Positions 24,799 to 32,089 of a stretch of DNA of 32,089 nt are shown piece by piece. Location: the NCBI GenBank assembly GCA_009786195.1, contig WQTP01000038.1, forward strand, positions 1 to 32,089. The letters run 5' to 3'. Made by a program: the position numbers and the translations under genes. The DNA comes from Candidatus Saccharimonadota bacterium. Its GTDB lineage: Bacteria; Patescibacteriota; Saccharimonadia; Saccharimonadales; Saccharimonadaceae. A model generated the notes under the pieces. That model did not search any database. It was not told the DNA's origin and saw nothing but the letters and a program-made list of their open reading frames with translations. Within the stretch, counting starts at the first letter, position 1. Each line of letters begins with the position of its first letter.

Positions 24799-26622
24799 CT
24801 ACCCCCGATGTGCGCGGAGGGCGTTTAGGATGACGGTGACGTCGATTAGTTCTTGGAGGCCGGCGCCGACGAGGGCGGGGATAAAACCAAAGGCGGCGAT
24901 TAATTCGAGAATCACGCAGAGCGCGATGCCGGTCCAGACGGATTGTAGGGCGACTTTGATGGTGCGTTTGGAAATTTTCCTCAGCAAACTGACGCGGCTG
25001 AGATCGTCGAGCATGATCACCGCGTCGGCGGATTCGCTGGCGGCCGTGCTGCCGCGCGCGCCCATGGCGATGCCGACGTCCGATGTGGCCAGCACCGGCG
25101 CGTCGTTCACACCATCGCCAACCATGGCCACGCGGCCGCTACCAGTGTTTAACTTTTGCATAATTTCAACTTTGTTTTTGGGTAAAAGTTCGGCAAAAAC
25201 TTTGTCCACGCCGGCCGATGCGCCGATTTTGTTAGCAATCGCCAGACGGTCGCCAGTCAACATAACGGTTTCTTGGATGCCGGTAGATTTCAGTTCGCGT
25301 AAAGTGGCGCGGGCTTCTTTGCGCACTTGGTCGATGAAATATATCGCGCCGGCGAATTGGTTGTTGATAGCTACGAAAATCGCGGTGGAGTTTTTATCGG
25401 TCGTGGGAATAACGATTTTGTTTTTAATCAGAAACTCAGCGCGACCAGCGATAACTTTTTTGCTGCCAACAGTTGCGAACACACCGTCACCAGTAATTTC
25501 GCGAACGTTTTTTGCGCGAAGTAGTTTCAGGTGGTGACTTTTGGCATAGGCGACCAGCGATGTGGCTAAAATGTGCGAGCTACTCATTTCGGCGCTGGCG
25601 GCCAGTTGGACGATTTCGTCTTTTTTGAAATTATCCGCGATCACAACTTCACTAACGACGACGTCACCGTGAGTTAGAGTGCCTGTTTTGTCAAAAGCAA
25701 AAATAGTTACGGAATTTAATCGTTCCATAACCGCGCCATTTTTGACGATGATACCATGTTTAGATGCGCGACTCATGCCAGAAATCAGAGCGATCGGTGC
25801 CGCCAGAATCAGCGGGCAGGGGCTGGCGACCACTAACACTTCGGCGAAGCGCGCCGCGTCGCCAGAAATCGCCCAGGCCGTACCAGCGATGACATAGGAA
25901 AAGATAGTGAAGGGCACGGCGTAGCGATCGGCCAATCGCACAAAGGGTGCGGGTTGGTTCTCGGCATCACGCACTAGTTGGATGATTTGTTCGTACTGGG
26001 AATGTTTGGCGTCGGCCGTGGCGCGAATGCGTGCGGCCACTTCACCGTTTAGTGCGCCGGACATGACGGTTTCGCCGCGTTTTTTAACCACCGGGATGGA
26101 TTCGCCGGTTAATGAACTTTCGTCGAATTCGGCCGAATCGGAAATCAGTTCGCCGTCAACGGGTACAACTTCGTGTGGTTTGACGATTACAATATCGTCG
26201 GGTTTGACGACGGAAATTTTAACGTCGACAATTTCCCTTCCTTTTAATATATGGGCCATGGTTGGGGCGCGTTCCAATAGGGCGGATAATTCTCGTCGTG
26301 CTCGATTCGCTGCGAAATCTTCTAAAGTTTCACCGCCCGTTAACATCACCACAATAACCAACGTCGCCCAATATTGACCGACCGCGATAGTTGCTCCGAT
26401 TGCGGTGATCGCCAGGATATCGACGCCGTACATTTTTTCTCGCAACGTTTGGATCATGTCCCAAAACAAAAACAAAGAGATAAAGATAGCGTAGCTGCTA
26501 ATCAGCCACTCAGCCTCACTTGATCGATCGAAAACAAACGTCAAAACTAACACTATCGCACCAACCATCAAAGTCAAAACGAATCGCCAATAACGTAGTA
26601 GGGAGTTTTTAACTTTAGTCAC
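24799..26622 (-). CDS. P1B-type heavy-metal-translocating ATPase (SPC variant)
   Basis: VVASPCPLILAAPIAL, FAFDKTGTLTHGD, MVGDGVNDAPVLATSDVGIAMG; no N-terminal metal-binding domain. Confidence 0.94.
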   Translation of the reverse strand: MTKVKNSLLRYWRFVLTLMVGAIVLVLTFVFDRSSEAEWLISSYAIFISLFLFWDMIQTLREKMYGVDILAITAIGATIAVGQYWATLVIVVMLTGGETLEDFAANRARRELSALLERAPTMAHILKGREIVDVKISVVKPDDIVIVKPHEVVPVDGELISDSAEFDESSLTGESIPVVKKRGETVMSGALNGEVAARIRATADAKHSQYEQIIQLVRDAENQPAPFVRLADRYAVPFTIFSYVIAGTAWAISGDAARFAEVLVVASPCPLILAAPIALISGMSRASKHGIIVKNGAVMERLNSVTIFAFDKTGTLTHGDVVVSEVVIADNFKKDEIVQLAASAEMSSSHILATSLVAYAKSHHLKLLRAKNVREITGDGVFATVGSKKVIAGRAEFLIKNKIVIPTTDKNSTAIFVAINNQFAGAIYFIDQVRKEARATLRELKSTGIQETVMLTGDRLAIANKIGASAGVDKVFAELLPKNKVEIMQKLNTGSGRVAMVGDGVNDAPVLATSDVGIAMGARGSTAASESADAVIMLDDLSRVSLLRKISKRTIKVALQSVWTGIALCVILELIAAFGFIPALVGAGLQELIDVTVILNALRAHRG

Positions 26623-26628
26623 ACTACC

Positions 26629-26637
26629 ATTGTAACA
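26629..26637 (-). promoter_or_regulatory. Extended -10 TGTTACAAT, 6 nt before GTG of P1B ATPase
   Basis: Reverse complement tgttacaat-ggtagt-GTG. Confidence 0.5.
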
Positions 26638-26647
26638 CGGTAGAAAG

Positions 26648-27367
26648 CTAAGATGTCTTTTTATCAGTTGTTTCTAATGCCTCATCAATGGCTTTTCTAA
26701 TACCAGCGTCCGTCATGTCATTTTTATCAACCTTTTTACCGTTGATGAACCAAGTTGGTGTACCATTCACTTTAACTTTTTTGCCCAAAGTTTTATCTCG
26801 GTTTGTTTTATCTAAGATACCATTACTCCGATAATTCTCAACAGTTTTCAAGAATTTATCGACATCCAACCCAACTTCTTTGGCAAAACCACCAAGCAAT
26901 TCTTTGCGTTGATCATTCGGGACGGCTTTACCACCGGTCCAAGTTGAATCATCTTTGAATAACAATTCATGCATTTGCCAATAAGCTTCCTCACCACCCA
27001 GCAAAAAAGCTGCTTCAGCGGCCGACTGGCTGACTATCGAGTTCGGATAATTCAAACTAAAATGACGATAAATAAACAATATGCGATCCTGGTAATCAGA
27101 CACAATCTTGCTAAAAGTCGATGCCATCTGAGCGCAGTGAGCACACGCAAAATCTCCGTATTCAATCGCTATTACTTTAGAATCTTTATTGCCGATATAG
27201 TGGTCAGGAATGTTATCATCACCAACATCATTAATCGTTAACAACTTCTGAGCATCAAAATTACTAATATCAATATTATCCGTATCGTTCTTTTTCCAAA
27301 CAATTAATGTTCCAAGTACTATGAGTATCAATACCACAAAAACAATCCACAATCTTTTGTTCATCAT
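26648..27367 (-). CDS. Membrane-anchored DsbA-like thioredoxin-fold oxidoreductase
   Basis: N-terminal TM; IEYGDFACAHCAQMASTF (CAHC active site); GTPTWFINGKKV cis-Pro motif; SD aaggag. Confidence 0.92.
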   Translation of the reverse strand: MMNKRLWIVFVVLILIVLGTLIVWKKNDTDNIDISNFDAQKLLTINDVGDDNIPDHYIGNKDSKVIAIEYGDFACAHCAQMASTFSKIVSDYQDRILFIYRHFSLNYPNSIVSQSAAEAAFLLGGEEAYWQMHELLFKDDSTWTGGKAVPNDQRKELLGGFAKEVGLDVDKFLKTVENYRSNGILDKTNRDKTLGKKVKVNGTPTWFINGKKVDKNDMTDAGIRKAIDEALETTDKKTS

Positions 27368-27388
27368 ATCTCCTTCTTAATGCTTACC

Positions 27389-27397
27389 ATTTTAGCA
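27389..27397 (-). promoter_or_regulatory. Extended -10 TGCTAAAAT for the DsbA-like gene
   Basis: Reverse complement of attttagca, upstream of SD-bearing leader. Confidence 0.55.
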
Positions 27398-27403
27398 CTA
27401 ATC

Positions 27404-27412
27404 TGCTACAAT
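27404..27412 (+). promoter_or_regulatory. Extended -10 TGCTACAAT, 6 nt before ATG 27419
   Basis: tgctacaat-ttaaac-ATG; no SD. Confidence 0.6.
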
Positions 27413-27418
27413 TTAAAC

Positions 27419-28300
27419 ATGGACATTTTCCTGATTTGTCTAACTGGTTTGATTCTTCTGGTGTTATTGTCGTTTCGATTCAAAACAAATGAAACGCGAT
27501 TTGAAATCAATCGATTAGCGGAACATTCAACCAAGTTCAAGACGCTAGCGCGGTTTTTGGATATTTATCCCGGGATAGTTGTTTTGGCGCGGATTTTGGC
27601 TTTGGTGGATGCGATTCTTCTGACAGTTTTCGCGACTTCTTCGTGGAAATTGCTCGCGGGCGGGGCAATAGCGTTCGGTGTTATATTGTTGGTTTGTCTA
27701 TTGGCGCGCATTTTGCACAGCGTGGTCGAAAAGTTAATCGGCAAACATTTGGAATTCTTTAACAAATATTTTTCCTGGGTTAAAGTATTGGGACGTTTCG
27801 CCGCGACCCCCGACGAACCACGCATCAGTTCAGAATACGAATTAGCGCATCTAATTGAAAAAGGTGATTTTCTCGATGATCAAACAAAAACACTGCTCAA
27901 AAATGCGCTGGTTTTTCGCGACCAAACGGTCGGTAAAATTATGACACCGCGCGACCGGATCGCTTTTATTCATTCGCGCGACGGTCTGACGCCAAAATTA
28001 CTCGACGAATTATTCGCATCGGGGTACAAAATCTTCCCGGTGGCGCAGGGTGGTCTCGATCACGTGGTCGGATTGCTACATCTGGACGATGTTTTGCCCA
28101 TCGAACAAGAAGAAAAAGTTTTGACGAAAACTATGCGCAAATGTCCACCGTTCGTCGATCAGGATGCTCCGCTGGAATCGGCGCTAAACCAAATGTGCGA
28201 ATACAATTCGACGACACTACTCGTCACCAAAAACGATAAAGTCGTCGGTTTGGTGTCATTAAAAGACATCGTACGCACGTTGTCATCAGTGGCGGAATAA
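27419..28300 (+). CDS. CBS-domain membrane protein, TlyC/CorC (CNNM-like)
   Basis: N-terminal TM segments; VGKIMTPRDRIAFI, YKIFPVAQGGLDHVVGLLHLDDVL, TTLLVTKNDKVVGLVSLKDIV (CBS pair). Confidence 0.88.
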   Translation: MDIFLICLTGLILLVLLSFRFKTNETRFEINRLAEHSTKFKTLARFLDIYPGIVVLARILALVDAILLTVFATSSWKLLAGGAIAFGVILLVCLLARILHSVVEKLIGKHLEFFNKYFSWVKVLGRFAATPDEPRISSEYELAHLIEKGDFLDDQTKTLLKNALVFRDQTVGKIMTPRDRIAFIHSRDGLTPKLLDELFASGYKIFPVAQGGLDHVVGLLHLDDVLPIEQEEKVLTKTMRKCPPFVDQDAPLESALNQMCEYNSTTLLVTKNDKVVGLVSLKDIVRTLSSVAE

Positions 28301-28302
28301 AG

Positions 28303-28308
28303 TAAAAT
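28303..28308 (+). promoter_or_regulatory. -10 TAAAAT, 7 nt before ATG of GNAT gene
   Basis: agtaaaat-atacacc-ATG within a 15-nt intergenic gap; no SD. Confidence 0.5.
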
Positions 28309-28315
28309 ATACACC

Positions 28316-28867
28316 ATGAAAAAACAACCACGAAGCTTGGCGGATGTGACGATCAGAAGCGAGCGCTTGATCTTGCGCCCGATCACGCTTGATGACGCTC
28401 GGGATGTCTTTATCGAATTTAATGATAATGTTACAAAAATGATGGCACACGGACCGAACGAAAGTTTAGAGGCGACCAGTGAATTCATAGAAAAAACCAT
28501 TCAACAAACCCGCGAAGGTGAGAAATTACAGTTCGTGATTGTCGATAAAGAAGAAAAGTTTTTGGGTCTGGCATCAATCGAAGACGCGAACCACCGAACG
28601 CCGGAAATTGGTTTGTGGCTAAAAAAAGCGGCGCAGGGCAAAGGTTTCGGAACCGAACTAGTTTTTGCGCTGGTCGAATGGGCGAATCAAAATCTGGAAT
28701 TCGATTATATAAAATATCGTGTTCATGCCCAAAACGTTGGCAGTTGGAAAATTGCTGAAAAACTAATCGAAAAATACGGCGGTGAGTTTATCGGTGAAAC
28801 GCCTGAAATATTGCAAGGAGTTGAACGAATGACGAAAGTTTATCACATCTTTCCTGAAAATTCATGA
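28316..28867 (+). CDS. GNAT-family N-acetyltransferase (RimJ/RimL-like)
   Basis: SERLILRPITLDDARDVF, EIGLWLKKAAQGKGFGTELVFALVEWA, YRVHAQNVGSWKIAEKL. Confidence 0.92.
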   Translation: MKKQPRSLADVTIRSERLILRPITLDDARDVFIEFNDNVTKMMAHGPNESLEATSEFIEKTIQQTREGEKLQFVIVDKEEKFLGLASIEDANHRTPEIGLWLKKAAQGKGFGTELVFALVEWANQNLEFDYIKYRVHAQNVGSWKIAEKLIEKYGGEFIGETPEILQGVERMTKVYHIFPENS

Positions 28868-28874
28868 ATTTATG

Positions 28875-28883
28875 TGATAAAAT
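28875..28883 (+). promoter_or_regulatory. Extended -10 TGATAAAAT of aspS, 7 nt before ATG
   Basis: tgataaaat-acttgat-ATGAGAAGAACA; no SD. Confidence 0.6.
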
Positions 28884-28890
28884 ACTTGAT

Positions 28891-30666
28891 ATGAGAAGAA
28901 CATTAGCGAACAAAACGCCTGATGAAATTGGCCAAGAAGTTTTAGTAGCTGGCTGGGTCAACACGCGTCGCGACCACGGCGGCGTGATTTTTGTCGATTT
29001 GCGCGATCATACTGGGTTGGTGCAGTTGGTTTTTAACCCCGACGCAGCGGAGATTTTCGCCATGGCCGAAACTCTGCGCGACGAATTTTGCGTGACGGTC
29101 GAAGGAAAAGTACGAGCACGCGACGCGGGATTAGAAAATCCAAATATCGCAACCGGCAAAATCGAAGTGGTCGTCGAACATTTGGAAATCCTCAACAAAT
29201 CCGAACCGCTGCCGGTGGCTACGCGTGACGAGGGTCAACAATCGGGCGAAGAAATGCGCCTTAAGTATCGTTTTCTCGATCTACGTCGCACGTCGATGCA
29301 AAATATGATAAAAAAACGCGCTGAATTCAATCATTTCATCCGCAACTATATGGAGAAAAACGATTTTATAGAGGTAGCCACGCCGATTTTGGCCAACAGC
29401 TCGCCTGAAGGCGCGCGCGACTTTCTCATCCCATCGCGCGTTCATCCTGGTAAATTCTACGCTCTGCCACAGGCTCCGCAGCAGTTCAAACAACTCCTCA
29501 TGGTCGGTGGTGTGCCGCGCTATTACCAAATCGCGCCGTGTTTTCGCGACGAAGATCCACGCGCCGATCGATTGTACGGTGAATTTTACCAACTGGATCT
29601 CGAAATGTCGTTTGTGTCGGACGGCGAAGTGGTGCGTCAAATGCTCGATCCATTATTCAAGGATTTGGTCGAAAATTTTGCCGGCAAAAAATTGTTGTTC
29701 CCGGACACACCGCGCATTACTTACGCGGAAGCGATGGAAAAGTACGGCATCGATAAACCGGATCTTCGTTACGGCATGGAACTGGTCGATCTGACCGAAA
29801 CGTTCGCTGGAACCGATTTCAAAGTATTTCAAACCGATTGCGTCAAAGCGATCCGCGTCCCGAACGGCGCTAATTTGTCGCGCAGTCAAATCGATAATTT
29901 CACCGAAATCGCAAAAAACGAGGGTGCCGGCGGGTTGGCGTATTTAACGTACGATGGTGGCGAAATAAAATCACCAATCGCCAAATTCTTATCCGAAAAA
30001 GAACTCGCGGAAATCACCGAAAAAACTGGCGCGTTGGACGGCGACGCAATTTTCTTTGGCGCCGACGATCGCAGTAAAGTCAACAAAGTTTTAGGCAAGC
30101 TGCGTATCGAATTTGCTGACTTTTATAAATTAAAGGATCCAAATGTCGTGGCAATGGTATGGGTGGTCGATTTTCCGTTTTACGAACTCGACGAAACCAA
30201 TTGGCTAGGGCGAGGTGGCATCGAGTTCGGACACAACCCATTTTCCATGCCAAAGGGCGGCCTCGAAGTTCTGCAATCCGCCAAAACCGACGCCGAAAAA
30301 CTAAACATCGTCGCTGACCAATATGATATCGTGATGAACGGCTACGAAGTCGGGTCGGGCGCGGTGCGCAACCACAACCCTGAAATCATGTACGCAGCGT
30401 TCGGGGCGATTGGTTATGACAAAAAGTACGTCGAAGAAAAATTCGGCGCGATGTTGAACGCGTTCAAATTCGGCGCACCACCGCACGCCGGATGCGCCCC
30501 GGGATTGGATCGAATATTCATGGTCTTAAACGACACGGAAAACATCCGCGATGTTGTAGCATTCCCCAAAAACGGCAGCGGCGTCGACGTCATGATGAAC
30601 TCCCCGTCCGAAGCCACCATCGAACAGTTAAACGAATTGTCGATAAAAAATATAGAAAAACGATGA
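28891..30666 (+). CDS. aspS: Aspartate--tRNA ligase
   Basis: VAGWVNTRRDHGGVIFVDLRDHTGLVQLVF, PQQFKQLLMVGGVPRYYQIAPCFRDEDPRADR, GCAPGLDRIFMVLNDTENIRDVVAFPK. Start reset from 28864 to 28891. Confidence 0.97.
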   Translation: MRRTLANKTPDEIGQEVLVAGWVNTRRDHGGVIFVDLRDHTGLVQLVFNPDAAEIFAMAETLRDEFCVTVEGKVRARDAGLENPNIATGKIEVVVEHLEILNKSEPLPVATRDEGQQSGEEMRLKYRFLDLRRTSMQNMIKKRAEFNHFIRNYMEKNDFIEVATPILANSSPEGARDFLIPSRVHPGKFYALPQAPQQFKQLLMVGGVPRYYQIAPCFRDEDPRADRLYGEFYQLDLEMSFVSDGEVVRQMLDPLFKDLVENFAGKKLLFPDTPRITYAEAMEKYGIDKPDLRYGMELVDLTETFAGTDFKVFQTDCVKAIRVPNGANLSRSQIDNFTEIAKNEGAGGLAYLTYDGGEIKSPIAKFLSEKELAEITEKTGALDGDAIFFGADDRSKVNKVLGKLRIEFADFYKLKDPNVVAMVWVVDFPFYELDETNWLGRGGIEFGHNPFSMPKGGLEVLQSAKTDAEKLNIVADQYDIVMNGYEVGSGAVRNHNPEIMYAAFGAIGYDKKYVEEKFGAMLNAFKFGAPPHAGCAPGLDRIFMVLNDTENIRDVVAFPKNGSGVDVMMNSPSEATIEQLNELSIKNIEKR

Positions 30667-30691
30667 CCTCGCGGAACTTTTGTGAAAGTAG

Positions 30692-30697
30692 TAAAAT
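30692..30697 (+). promoter_or_regulatory. -10 TAAAAT, 6 nt before ATG 30704
   Basis: gtagtaaaat-gttttt-ATG; no SD. Confidence 0.5.
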
Positions 30698-30703
30698 GTT
30701 TTT

Positions 30704-31627
30704 ATGGATCGTGCACAAATTATTGAAGGTCTAGAAAAGCAAAATCGTGATTTTACTAAGGCGCTGCTAGAAGAGTTGGAAAATCAAAAATTTAATTTTC
30801 CGGAAATTAACAAGATTCATAAAAATCATCTTGATAAAAAGTTAATTGTTCGTCACGCATTACCGTTTTGTATCACCGAGCGAACATTTTTTGGTGAACC
30901 TGCGAATGTTGATTTTTTCACAAATATTATCTTATTGCACACACTGGCATTGACGCGAATTGATGACTATTATGACGGAAAAAATGATAACATAAAGGTA
31001 GAGAATCTAGCCTATGCTCTCTCTGTCACGCATACTGCGATTAGTAAAATTGTCGGTTCTGATTTTACAAATAAACAGATGAAAGACCTAATTGATATCA
31101 CGAAATTTGTTCATGCGCGGATGTTCAAGGATTCGCTCGAACGTTACGATGAAAAATTTTTGCATAATCCACGCAAAAATCTCAATAGTTATTTGACTTC
31201 ACCAAAATCACGTATTTTTGCTAGCGGCTACTGGGAAGTAATGGCCCGTGCGTCATTTGTCTCACGCGGAAAAAATTTTCCATGGGTTCTTCATTCATTG
31301 AACGAAAAATTACGAAAGCTACGTCAGGTCGTTGACGAGTATTTTGATGTCGAAGAGGATTTGCGTGGCGGCCTGGTAACTTTGCCGACACTTTATGTTC
31401 TTGCAAATTCAGAAAGGTCCAATGAATTCAAAGAGCAAATTATCGAATTTTGGCACGGTGGGAGTGAGCCGATCTTAAGTGAATTTTTGGAAGAAACCAA
31501 CGTTAAAGATTGGATGAAAAATCTTGCAAAAAATATTTATAGCTCGGCCATAACTGAATTAAAACTGATTGAAAAAGATGCAGGTTATAAAAATTTGTTT
31601 GATTATAAACTTGCGAAAATTATCTAA
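30704..31627 (+). CDS. Divergent polyprenyl-synthetase-like (isoprenoid synthase fold) protein
   Basis: First Asp-rich motif LALTRIDDYYDGKND; second QVVDEYFDVEEDLRGGLVTLPTLYVL, resembling DDxxD...D..GG..TLP. Confidence 0.65.
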   Translation: MDRAQIIEGLEKQNRDFTKALLEELENQKFNFPEINKIHKNHLDKKLIVRHALPFCITERTFFGEPANVDFFTNIILLHTLALTRIDDYYDGKNDNIKVENLAYALSVTHTAISKIVGSDFTNKQMKDLIDITKFVHARMFKDSLERYDEKFLHNPRKNLNSYLTSPKSRIFASGYWEVMARASFVSRGKNFPWVLHSLNEKLRKLRQVVDEYFDVEEDLRGGLVTLPTLYVLANSERSNEFKEQIIEFWHGGSEPILSEFLEETNVKDWMKNLAKNIYSSAITELKLIEKDAGYKNLFDYKLAKII

Positions 31628-32089
31628 GTATCTAAGCTTTCGCCGGGTTGCAAATCAACAAACTCGGCACCGATTTCCGTGCATTCTTTACGGAGCCAAT
31701 TATAAGTAATGTCTTCGCCAACTTTGCTGAGCAGGGCATTGTGTGTCGGAAAAACTCTCGCGGGTTTTACAGCGGATATGTATTTCAAAACCTCGTCAAC
31801 TTTTAGCCATGGTGCACTGACTGGAGTAGCTAAAACCTGCGGCGTATAGGGGGGGGGTGTAAACGAATCGCCAGGGTAAGCTAAAATATCATTTACCATC
31901 ACGCCAAGATTATCGCACGGCACCACATCGTCAACAATCGGCGCATGGTCGTGGCCGAAAAATTGCAATGTAAAGTTTCCGACTGTGATTTTTTCGTCTT
32001 GATCGGGCACTTTAGCATCGGAAATCTGAGAGGCCACTTTTTCTGTTGTAAATATAACAACATTAGGATTGAAGGAGTGTATAGTCGCA
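31624..32089 (-). CDS. Metallo-beta-lactamase-fold hydrolase, C-terminal part (truncated by right window edge)
   Basis: Frame stays open to the window end (ATIHSFNPNVVIFTTEKVASQIS...); FGHDHAPIV, ILAYPGDSF, ARVFPTHNALLS typical of UlaG-like MBL proteins. The ORF-track GTG at 32037 is probably internal. Confidence 0.75.
   Translation of the reverse strand, partial: ATIHSFNPNVVIFTTEKVASQISDAKVPDQDEKITVGNFTLQFFGHDHAPIVDDVVPCDNLGVMVNDILAYPGDSFTPPPYTPQVLATPVSAPWLKVDEVLKYISAVKPARVFPTHNALLSKVGEDITYNWLRKECTEIGAEFVDLQPGESLDT

Noticed and set aside
24785-25537. 250-aa plus-strand ORF
   Set aside because: Antisense of the well-supported P1B ATPase gene; Arg/Ser-rich shadow-ORF composition.
1-32089. 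Alternative genetic code (UGA as Gly/Trp)
   Set aside because: Clear gene ends use TGA (e.g. mutM, UDG, ftsK) and conserved proteins contain no in-frame TGA.
1-32089. CRISPR arrays, tRNA/rRNA genes, transposases, prophage
   Set aside because: No spaced direct repeats, T-arm-like sequences in intergenic gaps, or mobile-element proteins were recognised by eye; not exhaustively computed.

Overview
This 32,089-base window is a compact, gene-dense bacterial chromosome segment with about 30 genes, which use TGA, TAA and TAG as stops. The compact style, proteins such as FtsK, PNPase, RNase J and TruB, and the large lectin-like surface protein suggest a Patescibacteria/CPR genome, possibly Saccharibacteria. 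That assignment is inference only. Core genes recognised are ftsK, fpg/mutM, holA, rpsT, truB, rpsO, pnp, a family-4-like UDG, RNase J and aspS. Accessory content includes a secreted subtilisin with a C-terminal dockerin-like pair, an operon encoding a ricin-lectin surface protein, a DHH-like protein with degraded catalytic motifs and a Pro10 tail, an ABC transporter with a membrane-anchored XRE regulator, a DsbA-like/P1B-ATPase pair, and a divergent polyprenyl-synthase-like protein. Genes at both window edges are truncated and absent or mis-started in the ORF track. The most interesting signals are: (1) ten genes with an extended -10 box ending 6-9 nt before the start codon, which predicts leaderless mRNAs; (2) a 21-bp imperfect hairpin in the pnp leader, resembling the E. 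coli pnp autoregulatory stem; (3) a family-4-like UDG missing three of four Fe-S cysteines; (4) the DHH pseudo-phosphoesterase; (5) the dockerin protease; (6) the isoprenoid-synthase-like orphan; and (7) a perfect 26-bp palindrome upstream of ftsK. No CRISPR array, tRNA, rRNA, transposase or prophage was recognised.
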